This document shows positions 1 through 8,940 of a DNA stretch of 64,000 bases, in pieces (within the stretch, counting starts at the first letter, position 1; every line of letters begins with the position of its first letter). Where the stretch lies: contig CAJTGD010000010.1 in the NCBI GenBank assembly GCA_910575475.1, forward strand, positions 62,001 through 126,000. The letters run 5' to 3'. The notes under the pieces are model-generated. The model was not told the DNA's origin and made no database searches. It worked only from the letters and a program-made list of their open reading frames with translations. Made by a program: the position numbers and the translations under genes. The DNA comes from Lachnospiraceae bacterium (GTDB lineage: Bacteria; Bacillota; Clostridia; Lachnospirales; Lachnospiraceae).

Positions 1-138
1 CTGATGTTCTCCCTGAATGAGAAGCTTTATACCATGGTTTATCTGCCGGTCTGGCTGGCCGCCGCAGGACTTGCAGTCCTGTTCCTGTGCATTGCGGTTT
101 TCCGCACGCTGGAAGCATGCGGCAGTTACAGGATGTAA
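1..138 (+). CDS. C-terminal end of an ABC-2 type membrane protein (partial)
   Basis: An open frame enters at base 1 and stops at TAA 136-138, giving the last 45 residues of a protein. It contains one hydrophobic segment (VYLPVWLAAAGLAVLFLCIA) followed by a short polar tail. It lies 37 bases upstream of an ABC ATPase on the same strand, so it is probably the permease of the preceding pair in a multi-gene exporter operon. Too little is present to name a family. Confidence 0.6.
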   Translation: MMFSLNEKLYTMVYLPVWLAAAGLAVLFLCIAVFRTLEACGSYRM

Positions 139-175
139 GGAACTGTATGGAAATAAAAATGTGAGGTGTAAGATT

Positions 176-1069
176 ATGGAATTAGAATTAAAGAATCTGA
201 CAAAAAATTTCGGCAGCCTGACTGCTGTTGACCATCTGGATCTGACGATGACCGGCGGGGTCTACGGCCTGCTGGGGGTAAACGGCGCCGGAAAGACCAC
301 GCTCATGCGGATGCTCTGTACCCTGCTCAAGCCTACGGAGGGCAGCATCACCTGCGATGGGGAAGACATTTTCAAAATGGACGGGGAGTACAGAAAGCTG
401 TTAGGCTATCTGCCCCAGGATTTCGGATTTTACCCGGAGTTCACCGTGCAGGATTATCTCCTGTACATCGCGTCGATCAAGGGGATCCGCCCTGTTGTCG
501 CCAAAAAAAGGATCCGGGAGCTGCTTGTCCAGGTCGGGCTTACCAAGGCGGCCGGCAAGAAGATGAAAAAGCTGTCCGGCGGTATGAAGCGGCGCGCCGG
601 GATCGCCCAGGCCATGCTGAATCATCCCAGGATCCTGATCCTGGATGAGCCCACCGCCGGGCTGGATCCAAACGAGCGGATCCGCTTCCGCAACCTGATC
701 AGCGAGATTTCCGAGGACCGGCTGGTCCTCTTGTCCACCCATATCGTGTCGGATATTGAGTATATCGCAAATGAGATCTGGCTGATGAAGGACGGCGCCA
801 TGGTGCATCAGGGGACGCTGGACGAGACCATTGCGTCCATGCCGGAAAAGGTGTGGAAATGTGTGACCGAGCATCCCATGGTGCCAGCCATTACGAAAAA
901 ATATAAGGTTTCCAATTTGAAATCCGAAGACGGACATGTGGAGCTGCGTGTCATTTCTCCCAAGCGGCCCTTTCCCGATGCCGTGCGCGTCAGGCCCACA
1001 CTGGAAGACGTATTTTTGTATTATTTTGGTGAAACGGTTGAGGACGGCACAGATGCGGAAGCGCAATGA
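176..1069 (+). CDS. ABC transporter ATP-binding protein
   Basis: This is a 297-residue cytoplasmic nucleotide-binding subunit that would power an ABC exporter. Walker A GVNGAGKTT is at residues 34-42, the signature LSGGM at 133-137 and Walker B ILILDEPTAGLD at 153-164, followed by an H-loop in LLSTHIVSDIEY. The C-terminal 70 residues form the extra domain usual in BcrA/CcmA-type exporters. The start at 176 is chosen because GAGGTG lies 8 bases upstream and the conserved MELELKNLTKNFG begins there; the longer open frame to base 17 overlaps the upstream gene. The gene is followed 79 bases later by a membrane protein on the same strand, its likely partner. The substrate is unknown; peptide or antibiotic export is typical of the family. 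Confidence 0.9.
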   Translation: MELELKNLTKNFGSLTAVDHLDLTMTGGVYGLLGVNGAGKTTLMRMLCTLLKPTEGSITCDGEDIFKMDGEYRKLLGYLPQDFGFYPEFTVQDYLLYIASIKGIRPVVAKKRIRELLVQVGLTKAAGKKMKKLSGGMKRRAGIAQAMLNHPRILILDEPTAGLDPNERIRFRNLISEISEDRLVLLSTHIVSDIEYIANEIWLMKDGAMVHQGTLDETIASMPEKVWKCVTEHPMVPAITKKYKVSNLKSEDGHVELRVISPKRPFPDAVRVRPTLEDVFLYYFGETVEDGTDAEAQ

Positions 1070-1088
1070 CATAGACAGATGTGCCCAA

Positions 1089-1130
1089 GGGCATCCCATT
1101 ATGGCCATTCGGCCGGTTCATAAGGTATAG
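1089..1130 (+). repeat. Dispersed repeat family C, copy 1
   Basis: The copy reads GGGCATCCCATTATGGCC, then ATTCGGCCGGTTCATAAGG. Related copies lie at about 2555-2594, 8803-8851 and 52050-52080. A GCCC/GGGC hairpin precedes a GGCC-ATTC-GGCC hairpin. It sits in the short gap between the ATPase and the permease, so it would be transcribed. Confidence 0.7.
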
Positions 1131-1148
1131 AAAGGTTGGTGGCAGAAG

Positions 1149-2180
1149 ATGATCTGCTTTGAGATCAAAAAAATATTTTCGAAGTCTGTAAATAAAGCGG
1201 CGCTGCTGATCATGGCGGCAATCTTGATCGCAGTGTGCCTCCTTACATTTAATTCTGTATATTGTACGTCTGAAGACGGCAGCCATCTTTCCGGAATCGC
1301 AGCTGCCAGGAAGCTGCGGGAAATGAAAGCTCCGTGGTCCGGCGATCTGACAGAGAATGTATTTGCCAAAGCGATCCAAAAAAATATCGTAATCAGAACT
1401 TCCAAGGAAGCCTTGTCCGATGACATCACAGAACAGAATCGGGCTTATGCAAAGAAGCAGGAATTTGCTGATATCTGGGAATTGCTGAATGATGTATTCA
1501 GTCCCTACAGGGATTATCAGCCCTTTATTGCAGACAGCCTTACGCCGGAAGACGCGGCGCAGGTTTACGAAAAAAGGATTTCCAATTTAAAAGAATTCCT
1601 GGATTTCGGCGAAGAGCATTTTTCCGAAAATGAAAAGGCTTTTTTGACCGGGCAATATGAAGCGCTGGAAACTCCGTTTTATTATGAGCCGATGGAAGGC
1701 TGGACCGTGCTGTATGCGGTATTTGTCCTTTTTTATACCGTGATCGTTCTGGCGCTGTTAGGCGCAGGCGGGGCCGGCTGCCCGATCCAGTTCGAATTTT
1801 CCAGGTGCATTTACAATGTCACCAACCTCCAGGCCTATCTCCTGATCCTTGCCGGAGGATATATCGGAACCCTGTTTGCCATGACCGTTACCATGATCGT
1901 ATCCGCCAAAACACACAGCACCGTGCTGGCGGCTTCCGTACCGTTTCTGATCCTGTGTACGTTCCCGTTTTTGAGCCGGATCATTCCGCTGCCCGGATTC
2001 TGCTCCCTCCTTCCGAACCGGCTGATGGATATCTACAACTCGCTCCGGGACTTTACACTGTATGAGGCGGGCGGGAAGGTGCTGGATTCTCTGATGATCC
2101 TGCTTCCGCTGTATCTGCTGGCATGTGTTGTGCTGCAGCCTTTGCTGTATGCGGTGTATAAGAGGACGGAGGTGAAGTGA
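1149..2180 (+). CDS. ABC-2 type permease-like membrane protein
   Basis: This is a 343-residue membrane protein. One hydrophobic segment lies near residues 18-36. A large polar domain of about 150 residues follows, and then roughly five more membrane segments from about residue 188 to the end. This layout (TM1, large external loop, cluster of TMs) is usual for ABC-2 family permeases that work with BcrA-like ATPases. It follows the ATPase on the same strand with repeat C between them. The AAGGTTGGTGG upstream of ATG 1149 is a modest ribosome binding site. The sequence is not close to a named transporter that I recognise, so the substrate is unknown. Confidence 0.75.
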   Translation: MICFEIKKIFSKSVNKAALLIMAAILIAVCLLTFNSVYCTSEDGSHLSGIAAARKLREMKAPWSGDLTENVFAKAIQKNIVIRTSKEALSDDITEQNRAYAKKQEFADIWELLNDVFSPYRDYQPFIADSLTPEDAAQVYEKRISNLKEFLDFGEEHFSENEKAFLTGQYEALETPFYYEPMEGWTVLYAVFVLFYTVIVLALLGAGGAGCPIQFEFSRCIYNVTNLQAYLLILAGGYIGTLFAMTVTMIVSAKTHSTVLAASVPFLILCTFPFLSRIIPLPGFCSLLPNRLMDIYNSLRDFTLYEAGGKVLDSLMILLPLYLLACVVLQPLLYAVYKRTEVK

Positions 2181-2366
2181 TCCGTCTCAGGGCATTCTGG
2201 GGCACGCCCGGGGTACTGTTTGCGGTAGATATGAAGTGGTCAGACAGGACTTCTGCTACATGGCGCGCCTGGGATACTGTTCACACGGTGTCATGCACTC
2301 GCTGCACGGAATCCGGCCAATACAGTGGTGGGGCTGGAATCCGTCCTCTTGCCGTAAGGCAACTTT

Positions 2367-2414
2367 AATAGGCCGGATTCGTTACAGTTCACTGGCTGGC
2401 CAGTGAACTGTAAC
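2367..2414 (+). repeat. Dispersed repeat family D, copy 1, with a perfect palindrome
   Basis: AATAGGCCGGATTCGTTAC is followed by a perfect palindrome whose arms are GTTACAGTTCACTGGC (2381-2396) and GCCAGTGAACTGTAAC (2399-2414) around TG. The same 19-base leader recurs at 18063-18081 with a different hairpin. No T-run follows, so it is not a standard terminator. Confidence 0.75.
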
Positions 2415-2437
2415 TGCCTGCAAATTTTATTTTCTTC

Positions 2438-2466
2438 TTGTACTCCCCGTCTCCATATGCTAGAAT
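2438..2466 (+). promoter_or_regulatory. Putative sigma-70 promoter
   Basis: TTGTAC (2438-2443) and TAGAAT (2461-2466) are separated by 17 bases. It points toward the small open frames at 2756 and 2964. Confidence 0.4.
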
Positions 2467-2554
2467 AAACGAAAGCATATTTTCTAAAGTTTCATGATAT
2501 CGGAACATCTGTTTCCGATATATCCAGGTTCTGGTACAATGAATCATCCCCAAA

Positions 2555-2594
2555 AGGCATCCCGTTATGGCTATTCGGCCGTTTTATGAGGTAC
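2555..2594 (+). repeat. Dispersed repeat family C, copy 2
   Basis: It reads AGGCATCCCGTTATGGCT then ATTCGGCCGTTTTATGAGG, close to the copies at 1089, 8803 and 52050. The flanking inverted repeat ACAATGAAT/ATTCATTGT (2535-2543, 2611-2619) makes the whole of 2535-2619 a nested hairpin. Confidence 0.65.
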
Positions 2595-2755
2595 GGATTT
2601 CCGAATACCTGCTATTCATTGTATAAGACATATCTTCACAAGGGCCTCAGCGTCCTGCCTTTCAGAAAATTCATGCTTTGATCCACATGAAGCAGGAGCT
2701 TTTCTGACAGGATTCCGGAAAATCTCCTGACAACAACAGAATAAGGAGGTTTTTT

Positions 2756-2941
2756 ATGGAACGAAGAAGAACAGCTGCGAAGATCGTTCGCAGCAAGATA
2801 CCGCTTCTTTTTCTGCAAAAGGACAAACAGCAGGTACTGCAGCGGTCACATCAGAAAAAGAGAAGCATGTGCACAAAAACTGTGTATTCGTTGATAATCC
2901 AAACGTTTGGAGATTGTTCGTTCACACAGTCTATTACGTAA
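2756..2941 (+). CDS. Small open frame of doubtful status (61 aa)
   Basis: The ATG at 2756 has a near-perfect AAGGAGG site 6-8 bases upstream. The encoded 61 residues are very basic and resemble nothing I recognise. The third frame of the same stretch (2758-2971) is open too and reads more like a natural protein, with a C-terminus containing CVFVDNPNVWRLFVHTVYYV. It ends in TAG overlapping the next gene's ATG (ATGTTAG, 2964-2970), but it has no start codon of its own. A single frameshift just after the ATG would join the good ribosome binding site to this better frame. This may therefore be a frameshifted small gene translationally coupled to the coiled-coil gene. Confidence 0.3.
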   Translation: MERRRTAAKIVRSKIPLLFLQKDKQQVLQRSHQKKRSMCTKTVYSLIIQTFGDCSFTQSIT

Positions 2942-2963
2942 AAATTCGCGGGGAGGATACAAT

Positions 2964-3521
2964 ATGTTAGAACAAAAAGATTTAAAAATGATAAAAGATA
3001 TTGTGGAAAATGTTGTTCAAAATTCGGAAGACAGAATGATATCTCGTATCCATGAGTCGGAAGGCAGAATGGAGTCCAAAATGGGCGCTCTTATCTCCGA
3101 GTCGGAAGGCAGAATGGAATCCAAAATGGAATCTCTTATCTCCGAGTCAGAAGACAGAATGGAATCCAAAATGGAATCTCTTATTTCCGAGTCAGAAGGC
3201 AGAATGGAATCCAAAATGGAATCTCTTATCCACGAGTCGGAAAATATGGTTCTTGGAGAATTGGACAGAGTACAGGTCAATTTAGGAAAGAGGATTGATA
3301 AGGTAGAACAAAATTTAGATGAACTAAACCAGTATTACCGTATTATAAAACTGGATCATGATAATACCGCAATCCTTTTAAAAACGATTGGGGATCATGA
3401 AAAATCAATTGATGCACTTTCTAAGAGGGTTGAAGTTCTTGAAAATGATAAGGACCAGCATAGATATGAGCAGCACAAATTCTTAAGATACAGAGGGGAG
3501 CCACGTAAAAGACACTGGTAA
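2964..3521 (+). CDS. Coiled-coil protein with 15-residue tandem repeats
   Basis: This is a 185-residue hydrophilic protein of unknown function. Residues about 29-93 consist of repeats of the type SESEGRMESKMESLI, encoded by near-identical 45-bp units between about 3053 and 3240. The rest (GELDRVQVNLGKRIDKVEQN and onward) has heptad character and should form a long coiled coil. There is no signal peptide or membrane segment. The start at 2964 has GGGGAGG 7 bases upstream; the longer frame from 2907 lacks a site. Similar small coiled-coil proteins are common and unannotated in Lachnospiraceae. The repeat number could vary by slippage. A long terminator-like hairpin follows at 3592. Confidence 0.8.
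   Translation: MLEQKDLKMIKDIVENVVQNSEDRMISRIHESEGRMESKMGALISESEGRMESKMESLISESEDRMESKMESLISESEGRMESKMESLIHESENMVLGELDRVQVNLGKRIDKVEQNLDELNQYYRIIKLDHDNTAILLKTIGDHEKSIDALSKRVEVLENDKDQHRYEQHKFLRYRGEPRKRHW
3053..3240 (+). repeat. 45-bp in-frame tandem repeat
   Basis: About four units of 45 bp (each beginning GAGTC(G/A)GAAGGCAGAATG) lie inside the coiled-coil gene and keep the frame. The units differ by only a few bases, which suggests recent duplication. Confidence 0.85.
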
Positions 3522-3591
3522 AAGAATTTGAACCAGCGAAGAACTTGCAATAAATGTAATTGGGAGTCTGCGTAAAGATGTGATATTTTAG

Positions 3592-3635
3592 AGAACATCC
3601 TATACTCTGCAATTTTGCAGAATACAGGATGTTCT
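3592..3635 (+). terminator. Long stem-loop, probable bidirectional terminator
   Basis: The two 21-base arms (3592-3612 and 3615-3635) pair almost fully, with two G-U pairs and a two-base loop. It lies between the coiled-coil gene and the convergent rhamnosidase-like gene. Only a weak T-rich stretch follows. Confidence 0.6.
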
Positions 3636-3671
3636 GTTCTTAAGTGTTAAGTACCCCGAGCTTTTTCAACG

Positions 3672-5243
3672 TCAAAAATACTCTCTCAAAAGCCACGCCG
3701 GCGTACAGCTCCACGCATGACAGAAGCTGTTCACCTGCGTATTTCCATAAGGCGAAGCGTTCGGATCCTTGGGGTCAAACGCCTCCCAGAAGGTATCCGC
3801 CCCCAGATTAATCATCCCGCCCCAGTAGGTCCTCATCAGTTCCAGCGCCTCCTCCTTTTCCCCTACATGGAGCAACGCCTCGATCACATGGTGGTACGCG
3901 TAAGGCGTCGCCACGCCCATTTCCGGGCTCTCCTCCAGAAGATGCAGCATCAGCCTGCGGCTCTGTTCCTTTTCCAATACATCCGCAAGGACCATCCACG
4001 CCTGGGTGGACCAGGATACTTGCCGGGATGCGCCGCTGACGAAAAATCCCTGCTCTTCATCCCAGAAATGCTTCTTCGCGTTTTCCAGTGCTTCCTCCAA
4101 AAGCTTTACAATCTCTGCCTCCGCCTTCGGATCCTCTGCCAGACCCGCCAGCACTTTTCCGTGGCGCAGGCAGTAGATCCACACGCCCTGGGCCGGCGCC
4201 TGGCGGTCGATCCCGTCCTTCCAGTCAATAAATGCCAGCATGGGATTTTTTTCCGTATCCGGCACGCCGTCCTTCATGTCCTCCCGCGCCAGCTCGATCT
4301 GCCGGTAAGCCGCAGGCCACAGTTCCTTTACGATATCCAGATCCTTTGTCTCCTGATAATAGTCGTATAAAATGGAGACGAAGAACAGGGAATAGTCCCA
4401 CAAAAAGGTATCGTCCACCTGCATTACCGGCTCCGTGAACAAGCAGGCGCCGATCTTGCCGTCGTCCCGGGTCAGGCCCGCGAAGAGGTACATGCAGCGT
4501 TTCACCAGGTCGTGGTTGCCGAAGGTGGCGTAGTTTGCCTTTGCCTGCAGACGCAGATCCCCGATCCACAGACGGCGGTCCCGCTTGGGGCCGTCCTCGA
4601 ACACATGCTGCATGCAGTCCTGCAGCGTTTTCAGGCTGGCGCGGTCGATCTTCTGCAGGTCTTCCGGCAGTCCCTCCACCGGCTTTACCGCGTCCATGGA
4701 TACGGCGGAAACGGCCGTCAGCTCCGCGTCTTCCACGACCACCTGGAACTTCTGGGAGGTATCCAGCGCCAGCACCTCCAGATAGCGGAACGCATACCGC
4801 CTGGGGAGCTTTAACTCGCAGGGGAGCACGTCGATATGGATAAACTCCTCCTGGATCCACCCCTTGCTGATCCAGCCCTCATAGGTGGAGGAATCCTCCA
4901 GGATCTCGTTGGCGATCTCCGCGAATTTCAGCCGCAGAAATGCCGGAGCATCCTGGGGGCTTCCCGCGGAATTCAGCTTTAATGTCACATATCCCACATG
5001 ATGGTCGCCGAAATCCATGCAGATGCTGTCTCCCTTTGCCAGCCGTCTCTTCGGCATTTCTTCGATCCCTGTTTTTTCTGTTACCACGCCGTGTCCCTGT
5101 TCCGACCGTCCGATCGTCACCAGTGACACGGGAGCAGTCTTTTTCTCGATCAGGTCATGATCCAGTTCCACCGCTTTCTTTACAAATGCGTCCACCGTTT
5201 TCCGTTTCATTTCCGGTATCACGCTCACCAATGCTTCTGCCAT
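3672..5243 (-). CDS. GH78-like alpha-L-rhamnosidase family protein
   Basis: This 523-residue protein has no signal peptide and should act in the cytoplasm. An N-terminal beta-rich domain is followed by an (alpha/alpha)6-barrel region. The barrel begins near the motif EDGPKRDRRLWIGDLRLQA (about residues 215-235), which matches the family hallmark DGPKRD..W.GD that carries the catalytic acid. The family cleaves terminal alpha-L-rhamnose from glycosides; the exact sugar is inferred. It is shorter than full multi-domain GH78 enzymes. The start at 5243 follows AGGAGGAATAAGC; the longer frame to 5291 lacks a site. It is the last gene of the minus-strand operon running down from the transporter at 10374. 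Confidence 0.75.
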   Translation of the reverse strand: MAEALVSVIPEMKRKTVDAFVKKAVELDHDLIEKKTAPVSLVTIGRSEQGHGVVTEKTGIEEMPKRRLAKGDSICMDFGDHHVGYVTLKLNSAGSPQDAPAFLRLKFAEIANEILEDSSTYEGWISKGWIQEEFIHIDVLPCELKLPRRYAFRYLEVLALDTSQKFQVVVEDAELTAVSAVSMDAVKPVEGLPEDLQKIDRASLKTLQDCMQHVFEDGPKRDRRLWIGDLRLQAKANYATFGNHDLVKRCMYLFAGLTRDDGKIGACLFTEPVMQVDDTFLWDYSLFFVSILYDYYQETKDLDIVKELWPAAYRQIELAREDMKDGVPDTEKNPMLAFIDWKDGIDRQAPAQGVWIYCLRHGKVLAGLAEDPKAEAEIVKLLEEALENAKKHFWDEEQGFFVSGASRQVSWSTQAWMVLADVLEKEQSRRLMLHLLEESPEMGVATPYAYHHVIEALLHVGEKEEALELMRTYWGGMINLGADTFWEAFDPKDPNASPYGNTQVNSFCHAWSCTPAWLLREYF

Positions 5244-5372
5244 GCTTATTCCTCCTATAAAGTTGTATCGGCACGCGCCGCTTCGCGTCACCTGCCATAT
5301 CGTCGGAAAGCATTCAAAAAATGCTTCGCATTTGCCTTCCTCCTGACATATGATTATTTTAAGGAAAGATTC

Positions 5373-5417
5373 AACTGTACGGTTGGATGCTCTAAAGAGG
5401 ATTGCAGCCGTACAGTT
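5373..5417 (-). terminator. Hairpin after the GH1 gene
   Basis: AACTGTACGG (5373-5382) pairs with CCGTACAGTT (5408-5417) just past the GH1 stop codon. No strong T-run is seen. A related CTGTAC hairpin lies after the AraC gene at 10508-10566, so this may be a repeat as much as a terminator. Confidence 0.45.
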
Positions 5418-5422
5418 AGAAT

Positions 5423-6886
<1,464 letters not shown>

Positions 6887-6898
6887 TCAATAACCTCT

Positions 6899-7825
6899 TC
6901 ATGCTACTGGCTTTAGTTCTTTAAAACGATACAGCGCCCCGATCAGGTTCGCGTCGTTGTAAAATTTACAGGTTGTCAGCGTTGGTTTCGGAATGTGCGG
7001 GCTGACCATTTTAATGGGGTTGTTGTCTACCAGCGCGTCCATGCTCTCCCGCAGATATTCCAGAAGCAGCGGCTGCTGGCTGATCCCGCCGCCGATCGCC
7101 ACACAGTCCAGATCCAGCAGGATATTCACATTGTAGATCTGCACCGCCAGAGAATCGGTAAAATCCCTCAGCCCTTTGAGCACCTCTGCGTCTCCCGCAT
7201 TGGCCTGCTCAAAAATCCGGATCCCGTCGTATTCCTCCCAGTTCGTTCCGGTGTGCTTTGCCACCGCCTTTGCCAGCCCCGGCGCGCCGCCGGAGATCCC
7301 CCAGTAGCCGTCCAGCGCCTGGGACTGGTTCTCATTGGCACACACATAGCTGTACTCTCCCGCCGAAAAATGACTTCCCCGGTAGAGCGCCCCGTTTAAA
7401 ATCAGGCCGCCGCCTACCCCGGAGCCCAGTACCACCACGGCGCCGTTTCTGCAGCCTTTCAGGCTGCCCTGCCAAAATTCTGCCAGAGCCGCGCATTTCC
7501 CGTCATTTTCGATGGACACCGGAAGTCCATACCGGCTCCCCAGCTCCTCCGCTACCGGAGACTCGCTGAGATAGGCAAGGTAACCTGCGGTCACACAATA
7601 TCCACGTTCCGAATCCAGCATCCCGGGCAGGCTCATGGCGATCCCCGCGATCCGGTCCCTGTACTGCTCCGCAATTCCGTCCAGCATGCGGTAATAGTCT
7701 TCCTTTTTGTGGTCCTTGTAGCCGGGAGTGGGAACCTTGTTTTTTTCCAAAATCGCGGCGTTTTCGTCCATCAAGGCGTATTTGGTAAATGTCCCGCCGC
7801 CGTCAATCACGAGATAATTTTCCAT
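6899..7825 (-). CDS. ROK family sugar kinase, beta-glucoside kinase-like
   Basis: This 308-residue cytoplasmic kinase has the N-terminal phosphate loop DGGGTFTKYALMD and the ROK motif IENDGKCAALAE, which holds the catalytic region. It also has GSGVGGGLILNGALYRG followed by AGEYSYV. The zinc-binding CxCGxxGCxE motif of glucokinases and NagC-type ROK proteins is missing, as it is in BglK, the ATP-dependent beta-glucoside kinase that phosphorylates the 6-OH of cellobiose-like sugars. With the adjacent 6-phospho-beta-glucosidase and a GPH symporter, a BglK-like role is the best inference. A plain glucokinase, fructokinase or rhamnose-related kinase cannot be excluded. Confidence 0.75.
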   Translation of the reverse strand: MENYLVIDGGGTFTKYALMDENAAILEKNKVPTPGYKDHKKEDYYRMLDGIAEQYRDRIAGIAMSLPGMLDSERGYCVTAGYLAYLSESPVAEELGSRYGLPVSIENDGKCAALAEFWQGSLKGCRNGAVVVLGSGVGGGLILNGALYRGSHFSAGEYSYVCANENQSQALDGYWGISGGAPGLAKAVAKHTGTNWEEYDGIRIFEQANAGDAEVLKGLRDFTDSLAVQIYNVNILLDLDCVAIGGGISQQPLLLEYLRESMDALVDNNPIKMVSPHIPKPTLTTCKFYNDANLIGALYRFKELKPVA

Positions 7826-7849
7826 CCCCGTTCACCTCGTTTTTTCTGC

Positions 7850-8767
7850 TTATCCAAAATTAATCGCCAGCTTCGCGAAAAAGTCTTCCAGCGTCAGCCT
7901 GGCATCCAGATATTTATACACCCGAATCTCCCGGTTGTCCTGTCCGTGGATATAGGTCATATCCTCCGCGACCCTGGGGGCGGGTACGAGATCGTAGCTG
8001 ACCTTTTCCAACTCCTCCATAAGCACGGCGATGGTTCCCTGGTCGCCCAGTCCCCAGATCTCTCCGTGGGGCCATGCCATTTCATATTTTGCCGCGTACT
8101 GGTTGAACTCTACCATCTGCCGGAACAGATATTCCCCGATCTTTCCGCAGGGACGGACCTTGTGCTGCAATTCTGCCAAAGACACCGCCATCACCTTGTA
8201 CAGGCTCTTGGGAACCTGCCACAGCGGAACTTGCGACGAAAAGATCACATTTGCCGCATGGACATCCATCATCAGGTTGAACTCAAATCCGCCCTTCGGG
8301 TAGTCCCCTCCTCCGATCCAGATGATCGTCATCCGTTCGGCGATCTCCGGCTTCATCAGCAGCGCGGAAGCCACGTCAGTCACCGCGCCCTGGCAGGCAA
8401 CGTACAGCGGGCGGCTGTCCTCCCTCATGGCCTCCTCTATGATAAATCTCGCTCCCTCGGAATCAATCGGGGTCTTTTCGTCCTTCATTCCGGTGGCAGC
8501 TCCCATGAGCACAGGGTATTTTCCTTCCAGCCCCATCAGGTCCAGTACCTTGATGACCTCATCGTAGCTGGCTTTCGCGGTTCCCTCCTCCCCGTAGGTC
8601 TGGGGATTTTTCCAGAAATGCCCTGCCACGATCCCTTTTACGTCGAATCGGGGTGTCATCAGGTGATGCGCCACGGCAAACTGGTCATCCGCTTCATTTT
8701 TGCAGTCCGTATGTACGATCACACGGACCTTTTTGTTTTCCGGTACTACATACTCATAGTTCCACAT
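7850..8767 (-). CDS. Nucleoside hydrolase-fold protein
   Basis: This 305-residue protein has the inosine-uridine nucleoside hydrolase fold. The N-terminal motif HTDCKNEADDQFA corresponds to the metal-binding DxDxxxDD cluster, with Asp to Asn/Glu changes typical of a divergent subgroup. GAVTDVASALLMKPE matches the conserved GALTNVA segment. Nucleoside hydrolases cleave N-ribosides, but this branch is often found in sugar operons and its true substrate is not known. It lies between the kinase (25-base gap) and the GPH transporter on the same strand. The start at 8767 has AAGGAGGAAGG upstream. Confidence 0.7.
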   Translation of the reverse strand: MWNYEYVVPENKKVRVIVHTDCKNEADDQFAVAHHLMTPRFDVKGIVAGHFWKNPQTYGEEGTAKASYDEVIKVLDLMGLEGKYPVLMGAATGMKDEKTPIDSEGARFIIEEAMREDSRPLYVACQGAVTDVASALLMKPEIAERMTIIWIGGGDYPKGGFEFNLMMDVHAANVIFSSQVPLWQVPKSLYKVMAVSLAELQHKVRPCGKIGEYLFRQMVEFNQYAAKYEMAWPHGEIWGLGDQGTIAVLMEELEKVSYDLVPAPRVAEDMTYIHGQDNREIRVYKYLDARLTLEDFFAKLAINFG

Positions 8768-8802
8768 AATCCTTCCTCCTTATGAACATATTTTCATATA
8801 GG

Positions 8803-8851
8803 ATGCCCGTGGGCATCCCGTCATGGCCATTCAGCCGGTTTATAAAAAAAG
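8803..8851 (+). repeat. Dispersed repeat family C, copy 3 (most complete)
   Basis: A perfect hairpin GATGCCC-GT-GGGCATC (8803-8818) runs into GGGCATCCCGTCATGGCC and ATTCAGCCGGTTTATAA. It lies between the transporter gene and the nucleoside hydrolase-like gene, inside the operon. Confidence 0.7.
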
Positions 8852-8940
8852 AGTTTTGCTTGCGAAACTCGCGCCTGCGGCGGCTTCATCGCGGCATCTG
8901 CCTTGTACGCCGCAGTGCGCATCTCTCAGAGGGCTTTTAC

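Larger units (their letters stand above)
2181..2755. other. Intergenic region rich in palindromes
   Basis: No convincing gene is present in 575 bases. It holds a 34-bp palindrome (2381-2414), a promoter-like pair TTGTAC 2438 and TAGAAT 2461 with a 17-base spacer, a dyad ATATCGGAA/TTCCGATAT (2497-2521), and repeat C copy 2 (2555-2594). That repeat copy is itself bracketed by the inverted repeat ACAATGAAT (2535-2543) and ATTCATTGT (2611-2619). Confidence 0.6.

Noticed and set aside
401-1108. A 235-codon minus-strand frame
   Set aside because: It is antisense to the ABC ATPase with Walker motifs.
2177-2368. A 63-codon frame starting GTG in the permease stop
   Set aside because: Composition is unnatural (Trp, Arg, Cys, Thr rich) and no homology is recognised. 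It may be a decayed third gene of the exporter operon but this cannot be supported.
3053-3240. Regular repeats that could suggest a CRISPR array
   Set aside because: Units are contiguous, without spacers, and keep an open reading frame as coiled-coil heptads.
3017-3280. An 87-codon minus-strand frame with repeats
   Set aside because: It is the mirror of the coiled-coil repeats, with no ribosome site.
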